Below, piece after piece: positions 1 to 6,331 of a DNA stretch of 6,331 bases. The stretch is from an uncultured Bacteroidota bacterium (lineage in GTDB: Bacteria; Bacteroidota; Bacteroidia; Flavobacteriales; UA16): NCBI GenBank assembly GCA_902578505.1, contig CACHDD010000049.1, positions 1 through 6,331 of the forward strand, given 5' to 3'. The number at the start of each line of letters is the position of its first letter. Within the stretch, counting starts at the first letter, position 1. The notes beneath the pieces are model-generated. The model worked only from the letters and a program-made list of their open reading frames with translations, was not told the origin of the DNA and ran no database searches. A program made the position numbers and the translations under genes.

Positions 1-3000
1 TTTAAATTACCAAGGTCCGCAAGATTTGCATTCATTCTTGCAACTGCAGCCCAACCACCTTCTTCGTTAAAATCTGTAAGTCGAAGTTCGTTAGCCCAAA
101 CCACAGCGCACTTTTCTAATCCATCATCATCATATGGATAATTATCAATATCCTTATCTGGGTTTCTCACCCCCACCATTACCATTACGACATTAGCGAG
201 GTTTGGATTACCTTTTACTGAAGTTCTAATACCTGTAGATGGATTTAGTTGTGAAAATTCTTGGAACACAGGCCATGCTTCTGGTCGTTCAATCTTTAGA
301 TTTTTTAGTTCGTTAAATTCAAAATCCATTTGGTTTTGTTCAGGCCAAATCAAATCTTCATTTGATGTCCCCCATTCTGTCACAGCTAGTGGAATCTCAT
401 ACTCGTAATAATTATTGTCAAAATCCGACCCCAATCTTATGAACCCTGTAATATCCCCATCCTGCAGATTAGTCCCGTCGACTCCTGCCTCCGCGTGGAA
501 ATACATTTTGAGACGCTTATACATCCTCATATCATAATTGATATTTCGATAAGCTCCCCTAGCATCCCCATCCGCTAAACCACAAATTTCCATTGAAAGT
601 GATTGTTCATTAAGTCGTCTTGCATTTACTGCGGCAACATCAATTTCTCTTATAATCCCTGGAGGAGTAACATAAGGAACTGGCTCTCTATTTCCATTTT
701 CTTCAATGTTTACAGCGTTTAAGTTGAATAAGGTTGTCGTAGGATCTTCAGGCTCTACTTCTTGAGCACCTGCAAGACTTCCCTCGTATTTTCTCCACTC
801 ACCTCTAATTAGCTCCATTCTGGCAAACCGGATTGTCACTGGTTGAGACCATCCCTTTAAATACATTCTCATAAATCTAATAGAACGGAAATCAGTTATT
901 GAGCCAACTCTGTCTTCGTATTCCTTTACTGGAATCTTAAACTGATACCACTTAATATTTCTCTGCTCGCTTGTTGTTGCGCTTTGGCTTTCAGTCTCAA
1001 AAACATCAGTGATATAATTTGTTCCTACATCTGAAATTTCTAAATCAGAAGGCCTCATCGAGATTTTATACTGGTAGAAACTCTCTATTGTTCCCAAAGT
1101 TATATCATCATTTATGTCCTCTGTATTTGGAATGGTAGTGGCGGCAATTGGATATCCATTAGGCGAGCCTGTATTAGAGTTTCCTTCATACCTGCTAAAA
1201 TTCTTGTATCTATCAATTATGTTCAGATTTTCTGCCTGTGATCCAGGGTCTCTAAAATACTCAAAGTCGTCTGCTGAAGGATCGGCCTCAATAATTGCAA
1301 GAGCTTCAGATGTTAACCCCGATGCCTCAAGGCTAGTTATCCAGTCGCTGAAGAATTCCCTCTCATCATTAGAATTCAAACCATCAAGTCCAACGTCCTG
1401 CATCTCGTAATTTCCAGTTGAATTATCAAAGGCGTTTACAACGTTAAAGATCGATGGGTCAGGATATACAGCTAGTGCACTTGTATCCGTTTCTTGGTCT
1501 ATATTATTTGCCGACGGCAATCCATTTTCAAACTCAAGTTGACTGTCATTGAGTACGTCCTCACTTACGTTTCCAAGATTTATATATAGATCTCCTCCAG
1601 TAGTGTTTTCACTATCATCATTGAATGGATCCATTATCCAAAACTGGATATACTCAATGTTTGCCTGCTCAAAGTCTGTAGTAGTTAAAGCTCGTTGAAC
1701 CCCTGACCATCTAGTCTCTGGCTCTTCTAATTTTCCATCCTCAGTAAGCCCGTATGCTATGTCGTCTCCCTCAGCTGGAACGTAGTTATATGGACCTCTT
1801 TCGTCTGGCCAATAGCTCAAATCGAAGGTGGGGATGTTTCTAGGTGTTCCAGGTTGGTAATCCCTATTTGGAAAAATTTCTTGTTCGAGTATTTGACGCA
1901 TCCTGTGATCGTTTCTCACATCACTACTTACCTGTCCATCTTGCAAACCAGATCCTGAATAAAACGCAGGGTCAATTGTATACCAAGCAAGAGCGGCTCT
2001 ATTGTAATTTGCTTGTGGAGAAGCCTCGAAAGCGTGTTCGGGAAATAACTGATCATTCATTCCTTCATCATCAGGAGTAGATGCTAAGAACCATCTAGAT
2101 ACAGATCTTATATCAATTGTAGATTGAGATCCCTCAAAATCATCTATGTAAGCATTCCCTTGTTCTCCTATTGCCCTGCTATGTCCTGGTATTAGATACG
2201 CTCCCTCTGCACTTAAGTCAATCGAAGACTCAGCTGTTGTACTGTAAAAAGGGAGTTTGTCAAGAATTTTGGTGAGGAGTTTACTTTCTGTTTGCCAAGT
2301 GAAATCCATACCTAAAATTGTATTCTTTACAGGCTCATCTCCTATATCTACCTTTTGTGTTAGGGGCCTTTCTCGTAAGTTTAGGAAGGTAGTACCAATT
2401 GTGAAATTATCACTTGCAACATAGTCAAACCTTGTCCCCATAAGAGTTTTGGTTTGGATATTAAACATAGAGTTTGACTCAAGTGACACCCTAATAGTTT
2501 GGCCTGATTCTAAGAGACCGTCATTGATAATTCGAACTCTTCCCATATTATAATCAACAGTGTAATCCTGATTTTCAATCAATCTAACTCCTCCTGCTGT
2601 TACAGTAACTGACCCCTCTGGAACGTTAAAAGCATTAAGAGCAATTTCTGAAGAACTCTCACTTTGGAATTGGCCCTTGATATGATATCTGTTAAGTGAC
2701 GGAATCTGTTGCGCTGCAGTTTTTGTACTGTCATAAAGTGGATCAAAAACCAAAGTTTGGATAAGAGCATCTTCCAAATTATCGTCTTCTACTCTTGCCT
2801 TTATTTCCTTTCTTAAATTATCACCGAAAGGCTCAACAGAAGGGAAGAAAATCCTGCCGTTTTGACTGTTAATCGTTCCACCTTGAGTTGCAGCGTTGTC
2901 GACGTAATCAAAAACACCATCTTGATTTGGCATTGTATTTATATCCAAACGATCAAGTCCTAAGAGCTGAAGCAGAAGCGTACCATCTAGAGGGTCTCGT

Positions 3001-4682
3001 GGTATGTAGTTTAAATCAATACCAGTCGATGGATCGTTATACCAAATATCAAGTCTGAAATCTTCCTGACTTAGGCCAAAAGCCTGCATGCTGTATACGT
3101 TTTTCATCATTCCATCCCAAAGTGGGGATGGATCACCATTATCCAGATCGAGTTGGGTGACTGATGATTTCAGCATTTTAAGTACTAAGGCACCTGGTGC
3201 TGTAAATCCATCCTGAGCGAGAGTTCCTACTTGATAGGTTTGGCCATTGAGCGTATACTCATATGCAACAGCTAGAACCTCTGCATTGTTAAGTGATTGC
3301 CTAAGCGATATAAATCCGAGTCTAGAATTATAAGTAAACTCTGAAGGAGTTAATTTTCGGGCATTACCAACTCTTTCGTAGTGTACTCCTTGTTCAAATT
3401 TTGTGGAATTTAAATTGCGGTATGAAGCAATTGCGGTGTTCGCATCTGTAAAGCCCATGATTTGCTCATTATTGACAAAATCATAAAAAATATCATTGTT
3501 ATAGTTGTTAGGAGGATGATTAAAATCCGTTGTTGGTGCTGTATTTGAATTATTTGTAAGAGAAGTTAAATTCAAGTTAGAACTCATATAATCTTGATGC
3601 TCCCCCAGATCTGTAACTGCAATAACATTTCTTACATCCTGAGTGTTTGCCTGGAGGTTTACTACCCAAACCTCAATTCTATTGATCACAACTCCTGAAT
3701 TTGGAACAGGCAAGCTTTGCATCGCAGTATCGTACTGGTTTCGGAAGTATTGTGAAAGGAAATAGTGTCTATTTGCCTCATAGTCGTCAGCACGAATATT
3801 GAATTCTTGTGTTTGGGCTCCGCCTTCAACTTCAATATCCCGTCTCTCACCTTTCTGCTGAGAAACAATAGTTGAATTGTAAAGTCTTCCCCATTGAGTC
3901 TCGAGCTTAACTCCAAACAAACTTTGGGATCCAGTAATTAAAGTTCCTTGAAGTGGAAGTGAAATATTACCCGCCTCGATATTTTTTAAAATATCGTCTT
4001 CCTCGCCTTGATATCCAATGTTCATTTGGTTTTCAAAATCAAACAGTGATTCAGTGTTGTAATTCGTTCCAAGTTCGATTTTATCACCAATCTTTCCAGT
4101 TATATTTAACTGAATCCTCTGATCAAAATCAAAAGTTGTTACCCTTCTCTGTCGTTCTGGTATTCTTGGGTTTTCTGTATTTGAGCTATTAATGCCAAAT
4201 GATATCTCCGCTGAACCTTGAGGTATAATTTCAATCTCATTTGATCCAAAGATCATTTCGAAAAGTTCGTTGTTGATCTCAAGCTTTGGTGCGAATGCTC
4301 TGTTTGCCTGATCGTCTTCTTCCTGCAACTGATTCCAAAACTCTGTGAGATTTCCACTAATGTCATAATCTAAAAACTCATCAAGAGTAAAAAGAGAAGA
4401 GGGTCTAAACTGTAGGGTGTCTCCAATTGTTTGTTGGACAATATATTGGCCTGTTTCTATATCATAGACTACGCTGTAGTTGATATTTTCGGGCCAATCT
4501 AGACTTAATCCACCCGTATTTTCAACTGGATTAAACGGATCTTCTCCGCCATGTGGAAAAGGTAGATCAACCTCTGTAGTATCATTTTCTTCGTCTATAG
4601 TTTGAGCGTAAGCATAGAGGTTGCAAAAAAGCAAAGCCAAAAGGATGCCAAAATTGGCACTTATGCTACCGATTTTATTCAC
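1..4682 (-). CDS. sprA: SprA, type IX secretion outer-membrane translocon (gliding motility protein); 5' part, cut by left window edge
   Basis: SprA is the outer-membrane translocon of the Bacteroidota type IX secretion system: a giant single-chain beta-barrel that exports folded cargo, including gliding adhesins. This frame codes for 1560 uninterrupted residues, about two thirds of the usual ~2400; the 3' end lies beyond position 1. Seen in order: signal peptide (1-26); variable acidic stretch (~28-60); a first strongly conserved block at ~131-342 with PKLEI (132-136), PQGSAE (154-159), FDFDQRIQ (184-191), EAGN (236-239) and NRIEVWVVN (334-342); MMKNVYSM (525-532); AYLIPGH (828-834) followed by YIDDFEGS (845-852); SEDVL (1040-1044); WYQFKIP (1245-1251); IRFMRM (1268-1273); LNEQS (1357-1361); VWANELRL (1528-1535). 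These match the family from memory of its consensus. The GTG at 4682 is the earliest possible start because an in-frame TAG directly precedes it, and the first in-frame ATG is codon 143. It follows ruvA by 12 bases, so co-transcription is likely. Identification is very secure; the barrel's C-terminal part cannot be assessed. Confidence 0.97.
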   Translation of the reverse strand, partial: MNKIGSISANFGILLALLFCNLYAYAQTIDEENDTTEVDLPFPHGGEDPFNPVENTGGLSLDWPENINYSVVYDIETGQYIVQQTIGDTLQFRPSSLFTLDEFLDYDISGNLTEFWNQLQEEDDQANRAFAPKLEINNELFEMIFGSNEIEIIPQGSAEISFGINSSNTENPRIPERQRRVTTFDFDQRIQLNITGKIGDKIELGTNYNTESLFDFENQMNIGYQGEEDDILKNIEAGNISLPLQGTLITGSQSLFGVKLETQWGRLYNSTIVSQQKGERRDIEVEGGAQTQEFNIRADDYEANRHYFLSQYFRNQYDTAMQSLPVPNSGVVINRIEVWVVNLQANTQDVRNVIAVTDLGEHQDYMSSNLNLTSLTNNSNTAPTTDFNHPPNNYNNDIFYDFVNNEQIMGFTDANTAIASYRNLNSTKFEQGVHYERVGNARKLTPSEFTYNSRLGFISLRQSLNNAEVLAVAYEYTLNGQTYQVGTLAQDGFTAPGALVLKMLKSSVTQLDLDNGDPSPLWDGMMKNVYSMQAFGLSQEDFRLDIWYNDPSTGIDLNYIPRDPLDGTLLLQLLGLDRLDINTMPNQDGVFDYVDNAATQGGTINSQNGRIFFPSVEPFGDNLRKEIKARVEDDNLEDALIQTLVFDPLYDSTKTAAQQIPSLNRYHIKGQFQSESSSEIALNAFNVPEGSVTVTAGGVRLIENQDYTVDYNMGRVRIINDGLLESGQTIRVSLESNSMFNIQTKTLMGTRFDYVASDNFTIGTTFLNLRERPLTQKVDIGDEPVKNTILGMDFTWQTESKLLTKILDKLPFYSTTAESSIDLSAEGAYLIPGHSRAIGEQGNAYIDDFEGSQSTIDIRSVSRWFLASTPDDEGMNDQLFPEHAFEASPQANYNRAALAWYTIDPAFYSGSGLQDGQVSSDVRNDHRMRQILEQEIFPNRDYQPGTPRNIPTFDLSYWPDERGPYNYVPAEGDDIAYGLTEDGKLEEPETRWSGVQRALTTTDFEQANIEYIQFWIMDPFNDDSENTTGGDLYINLGNVSEDVLNDSQLEFENGLPSANNIDQETDTSALAVYPDPSIFNVVNAFDNSTGNYEMQDVGLDGLNSNDEREFFSDWITSLEASGLTSEALAIIEADPSADDFEYFRDPGSQAENLNIIDRYKNFSRYEGNSNTGSPNGYPIAATTIPNTEDINDDITLGTIESFYQYKISMRPSDLEISDVGTNYITDVFETESQSATTSEQRNIKWYQFKIPVKEYEDRVGSITDFRSIRFMRMYLKGWSQPVTIRFARMELIRGEWRKYEGSLAGAQEVEPEDPTTTLFNLNAVNIEENGNREPVPYVTPPGIIREIDVAAVNARRLNEQSLSMEICGLADGDARGAYRNINYDMRMYKRLKMYFHAEAGVDGTNLQDGDITGFIRLGSDFDNNYYEYEIPLAVTEWGTSNEDLIWPEQNQMDFEFNELKNLKIERPEAWPVFQEFSQLNPSTGIRTSVKGNPNLANVVMVMVGVRNPDKDIDNYPYDDDGLEKCAVVWANELRLTDFNEEGGWAAVARMNANLADLGNL
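4605..4682 (-). other. Sec signal peptide of SprA
   Basis: Residues 1-26 of SprA form a standard signal peptide: one early Lys (K3), a hydrophobic core around residues 11-20 (FGILLALLFC) and a signal peptidase I site AYA before Q27-T28. An Ala-Gln cleavage point is common in Bacteroidota exported proteins. Export to the periplasm is what an outer-membrane barrel needs, and the well-formed signal directly after the GTG supports that start. Cys20 sits in LLFC, but Phe at -1 does not suit a lipobox, so a lipoprotein is unlikely. Confidence 0.85.
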
Positions 4683-4694
4683 CTATCTTATCGT
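4683..4694 (-). other. 12-base ruvA-sprA junction, the only non-coding DNA in the window
   Basis: Between the ruvA TAA (4695-4697) and the sprA GTG lie 12 bases, ending in a TAG that is in frame with and adjacent to the GTG. There is no room for a promoter or terminator here, and no purine-rich Shine-Dalgarno site at normal distance. This fits the SD-independent initiation typical of Bacteroidota and favours translation of sprA from a maeB-ruvA-sprA message. A promoter inside ruvA cannot be excluded by eye. Confidence 0.8.
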
Positions 4695-5288
4695 TTAAAG
4701 CTCCTTCAGTGCCTGCTTAATCAATACTTCCAGCGCAACAGCGCCATCCGATCTCTGAATAATTCCATCGAGAGCCTTATCCACACGTTTTTTGTCAAAG
4801 CCTAAAGAAGTCAAAGCCATTAACGCTTCTTTTTTAATTGTATTGTGCGGCGAAGATATTTCAGATAATGTCCCCGAAGACCCTGTTTCTTGGCCAACTT
4901 TGTCTTGGAGATCAATAATTATTCTAGAGGCAGTTTTTGCACCTATTCCTTTTACCTTTTTCATAGCATCTACATCACCTGAAGCAATGACCTCAGAAGT
5001 AGTTGCAGAATCCATGGCAGAAAGTATCATCCTTGCTGTATTTGCTCCAACTCCACTTACTCCAATTAGCAGCAAAAACAGCTTCCTCTCCTCAACTGAA
5101 GCAAAGCCAAATAGAGTTTGGGAATCCTCTCTAACAACAAGATGAGTATGGATAAAAATATCCTCTTGATCTAGGATAGTTTCAAAAGTGGTCAAACTAA
5201 TTAGAACCATGTATCCAACTCCACCACATTCAACCACAACATGTGTTGGGTATTTCTCAACTAATCTACCGTGGAGGTGGTTAATCAT
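4695..5288 (-). CDS. ruvA: Holliday junction branch migration complex subunit RuvA, complete
   Basis: RuvA tetramers bind four-way DNA junctions in the cytoplasm and load the RuvB hexameric motor for branch migration; RuvC then cuts the junction. The 197 residues are close to the usual ~200. Domain I (about 1-63) is the OB fold, starting MINHLHGRL and ending in the family signature VREDSQTLFGF (52-62); E54-D55 correspond to the acidic pin residues at the junction centre. Domain II (about 64-130) has two helix-hairpin-helix motifs, SGVGANTA (78-85) and KGIGAKTA (113-120), then the RIIIDLQDK helix (122-130). A flexible Ser/Gly-rich linker (about 131-147) leads to domain III (about 148-197), the RuvB-contacting helical bundle with LTSLGFDKKRVDKAL. 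The ATG shares ATGA with the maeB stop, which indicates translational coupling and fixes the start; an OB-fold N-terminus beginning MI is typical. No key residue is missing. Neither ruvB nor ruvC is in the window; Bacteroidota often carry them apart from ruvA. Confidence 0.97.
   Translation of the reverse strand: MINHLHGRLVEKYPTHVVVECGGVGYMVLISLTTFETILDQEDIFIHTHLVVREDSQTLFGFASVEERKLFLLLIGVSGVGANTARMILSAMDSATTSEVIASGDVDAMKKVKGIGAKTASRIIIDLQDKVGQETGSSGTLSEISSPHNTIKKEALMALTSLGFDKKRVDKALDGIIQRSDGAVALEVLIKQALKEL
5285..5288 (-). other. ATGA stop/start overlap between maeB and ruvA
   Basis: Read on the minus strand, ATG opens ruvA and TGA, one base later, closes maeB. Such four-base overlaps usually mean that a terminating ribosome re-initiates on the next gene, and they show that the two genes share a transcript. 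No strong Shine-Dalgarno site is present in front of it. Confidence 0.9.
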
Positions 5289-6331
5289 GACCTTGATTTA
5301 TTTTGGGCATCGACTACAGCTAGTCTGACCATGTCGACTATTTCCTTAGCCGTAGATCCTTGTTGTAAAATATGAACTGATTTCTTCATACCCAAAAGAA
5401 CTGGTCCCTGTGCCTCCAATCCACCCATTTCCATGAGAAGCTTATATGAAATATTCCCTGCTGCAAGGTTTGGAAAAATTAATGTATTAACCCTTCTTTT
5501 ATGAAGAATTGAAAATGGATATGATTCAGCCAAAAGCGCCTTGTTAATCGCATAATTTGCTTGAATTTCTCCGTCTACAATTAAATCTGGGTGATCCCTG
5601 TGAAGAATCTTAGCTGCCTCAGCCATCTTTTTTGCATCGTCCCCTTTTGACGAGCCAAAATTACTATAGCTTAAAAGAGCTATTCTTGGAACTATTCTAA
5701 GTCTGCGAACGGCTTCAGCCATTAATAGAGTAATCTCAACTATTTCCTCTGCAGATGGATTGACATTTACCGTAGTATCTGCAAAGAACATGGGGCCTTG
5801 TTTGGTTTGTAGGATATACATCCCCGCAACTTTGTTAACTCCCTCAGCCTTGCCAATTACATGCAATGCTGGCTTTATCACATTTGGATAATTTCTTGTA
5901 AGACCACTAACCAAAGCGTCTGCCTCACCAGTCTCCACCATCATTGCTCCAAAGTAATTTCTTTGACGCATATTTCGCTCTGCTTCCAGAGCAGTTAGAC
6001 CATTTCGCATCCTTTTTTCGTAAAGGATTTTTCCATATCTAACTCTTCTTCCTTCTTCTTCGTCTGAACGAGGGTCAATGATGGTGGCAGAATCTAATTT
6101 GAGACTATTTTCTTCTATAATCCCTTTAATTTTCTCCCTTCTTCCAATTAATATTGGATGAGCAATTCCTTCATCTACAGCTTGTTCGGCTGCCTTTAGT
6201 ACTTTATAATGCTCTGCCTCAGCGAACACAACCCTCTTGGGATTCTTTGTTGCTCTGTTGCTTAAAGACCTAGAAAAATTGGTCGCCTGACCTAATCTTC
6301 TTAGAAGAGTTTGCTCGTAAACTTTCCAATC
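5285..6331 (-). CDS. maeB: NADP-dependent malic enzyme (MaeB type), C-terminal phosphotransacetylase-like domain; 5' part cut by right window edge
   Basis: MaeB oxidatively decarboxylates malate to pyruvate, CO2 and NADPH in the cytoplasm. The frame is open from the right edge and gives the last 348 residues of a protein normally near 760, so the N-terminal malic and NAD(P)-binding domains are outside the window. What is visible is the phosphate acetyl/butyryltransferase-like domain, known in MaeB proteins as a regulatory module sensing acetyl-CoA. It shows NPKRVVFAEAEH (fragment residues 30-41), HPILIGRREKI (58-68), SGLTRNYP (142-149), FFADTTVNVNPSAEE (182-196), ALLSYSNFGSSKG (218-230), DGEIQANYAIN (253-263), NTLIFPNLAAGN (282-293) and a C-terminal AVVDAQ (338-343). 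The DLSRG-type catalytic segment of true Pta enzymes reads ILQQG (321-325), which argues for MaeB rather than pta. Lead-in residues such as LLRRLG (9-14) also fit a MaeB hinge rather than a gene start. The GTG at 6229 is internal, inside conserved KRVVF. The stop overlaps ruvA. Confidence 0.93.
   Translation of the reverse strand, partial: DWKVYEQTLLRRLGQATNFSRSLSNRATKNPKRVVFAEAEHYKVLKAAEQAVDEGIAHPILIGRREKIKGIIEENSLKLDSATIIDPRSDEEEGRRVRYGKILYEKRMRNGLTALEAERNMRQRNYFGAMMVETGEADALVSGLTRNYPNVIKPALHVIGKAEGVNKVAGMYILQTKQGPMFFADTTVNVNPSAEEIVEITLLMAEAVRRLRIVPRIALLSYSNFGSSKGDDAKKMAEAAKILHRDHPDLIVDGEIQANYAINKALLAESYPFSILHKRRVNTLIFPNLAAGNISYKLLMEMGGLEAQGPVLLGMKKSVHILQQGSTAKEIVDMVRLAVVDAQNKSRS

Noticed and set aside
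123..137. Short ATC/TCA triplet run resembling a microsatellite.
   Set aside because: Only about four units; it encodes the Asp run of YPYDDDG in sprA and has no sign of expansion.
1114..2080. Plus-strand open frames at 1114-1410 and 1844-2080.
   Set aside because: They are antisense to the conserved sprA reading frame, match no family I know and look like shadows of it.
3977..3996. Perfect inverted repeat with 9-base arms (CGATATTTT / AAAATATCG) around 2 bases, resembling a terminator or operator.
   Set aside because: It lies inside conserved sprA coding sequence (residues DDILKNIEAG), has AT-rich weak arms and no following T-run in a sensible place. It is explained by the codons.
3686..4192. 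Open frames at 3686-3916 (minus, other frame) and 3953-4192 (plus).
   Set aside because: Both overlap the most conserved part of sprA, whose frame is certain here. Their predicted proteins have no recognisable features.
1..4682. Possible frameshift or pseudogene in sprA, since no closed long frame is seen.
   Set aside because: Codon-by-codon translation from 4682 to 3 is continuous with family motifs throughout. The frame lacks a stop only because the gene leaves the window.
4620..4682. Lipoprotein signal for SprA (LLFC with Cys20).
   Set aside because: Phe precedes the Cys, which does not fit a lipobox, and a good signal peptidase I site AYA-QT follows at 24-28.
4701..4706. AAGGAG on the minus strand as a Shine-Dalgarno site for sprA.
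   Set aside because: It is 18 bases from the GTG, too far for normal use, and is simply the Lys-Glu codons near the end of ruvA.
4602..5145. Plus-strand open frames at 4602-4805 and 4792-5145.
   Set aside because: They are antisense to the sprA start and to ruvA, which is full length and conserved.
5285..6229. A separate 314-residue phosphotransacetylase-like gene starting at the GTG at 6229.
   Set aside because: The frame stays open to the window edge, the residues upstream (LLRRLG, NPKR) are typical of a MaeB interior, and the GTG falls inside the conserved KRVVF strand.

Overview
The window holds three genes, all on the minus strand, packed head to tail and almost without gaps. In transcription order (right to left) they are the 3' part of maeB (NADP-dependent malic enzyme, running in from the right edge), a complete ruvA (Holliday junction branch-migration subunit), and the 5' two thirds of sprA (the giant outer-membrane translocon of the type IX secretion system, T9SS), which runs off the left edge. 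No gene on the plus strand is supported, and I see no RNA gene, mobile element, CRISPR array or promoter. The only non-coding DNA is the 12 bases between ruvA and sprA.

The organism is a member of the Bacteroidota, most likely Flavobacteriia or a close relative. SprA occurs only in T9SS-bearing members of that phylum. The DNA is AT-rich, clear Shine-Dalgarno sites are absent as is usual in the phylum, and the order maeB-ruvA-sprA is, from memory, a common neighbourhood in Flavobacteriia. I cannot place it more closely.

Region by region: 5285-6331 encodes the last 348 residues of MaeB, which is the phosphotransacetylase-like C-terminal domain. Its stop codon overlaps the ruvA start in an ATGA (5285-5288). 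4695-5288 is a full-length 197-residue RuvA. After 12 bases sprA starts with a GTG at 4682 and stays open for 1560 codons down to the left edge. I translated this frame codon by codon and found no stop and no frameshift.

The three products work in different processes: central carbon metabolism, recombination repair, and protein export with gliding motility. The close spacing suggests a shared transcript rather than a shared function. SprA forms the very large beta-barrel through which T9SS cargo (adhesins, hydrolases) crosses the outer membrane. Its partners (PorV, the Plug protein, the GldKLMN motor) are not in this window. I found no sign of an undescribed system. The points worth a second look are the gene order, the probable loss of catalytic residues in the MaeB phosphotransacetylase domain, the repeated architecture and Asp/Gly-rich loops of SprA, and its GTG start.
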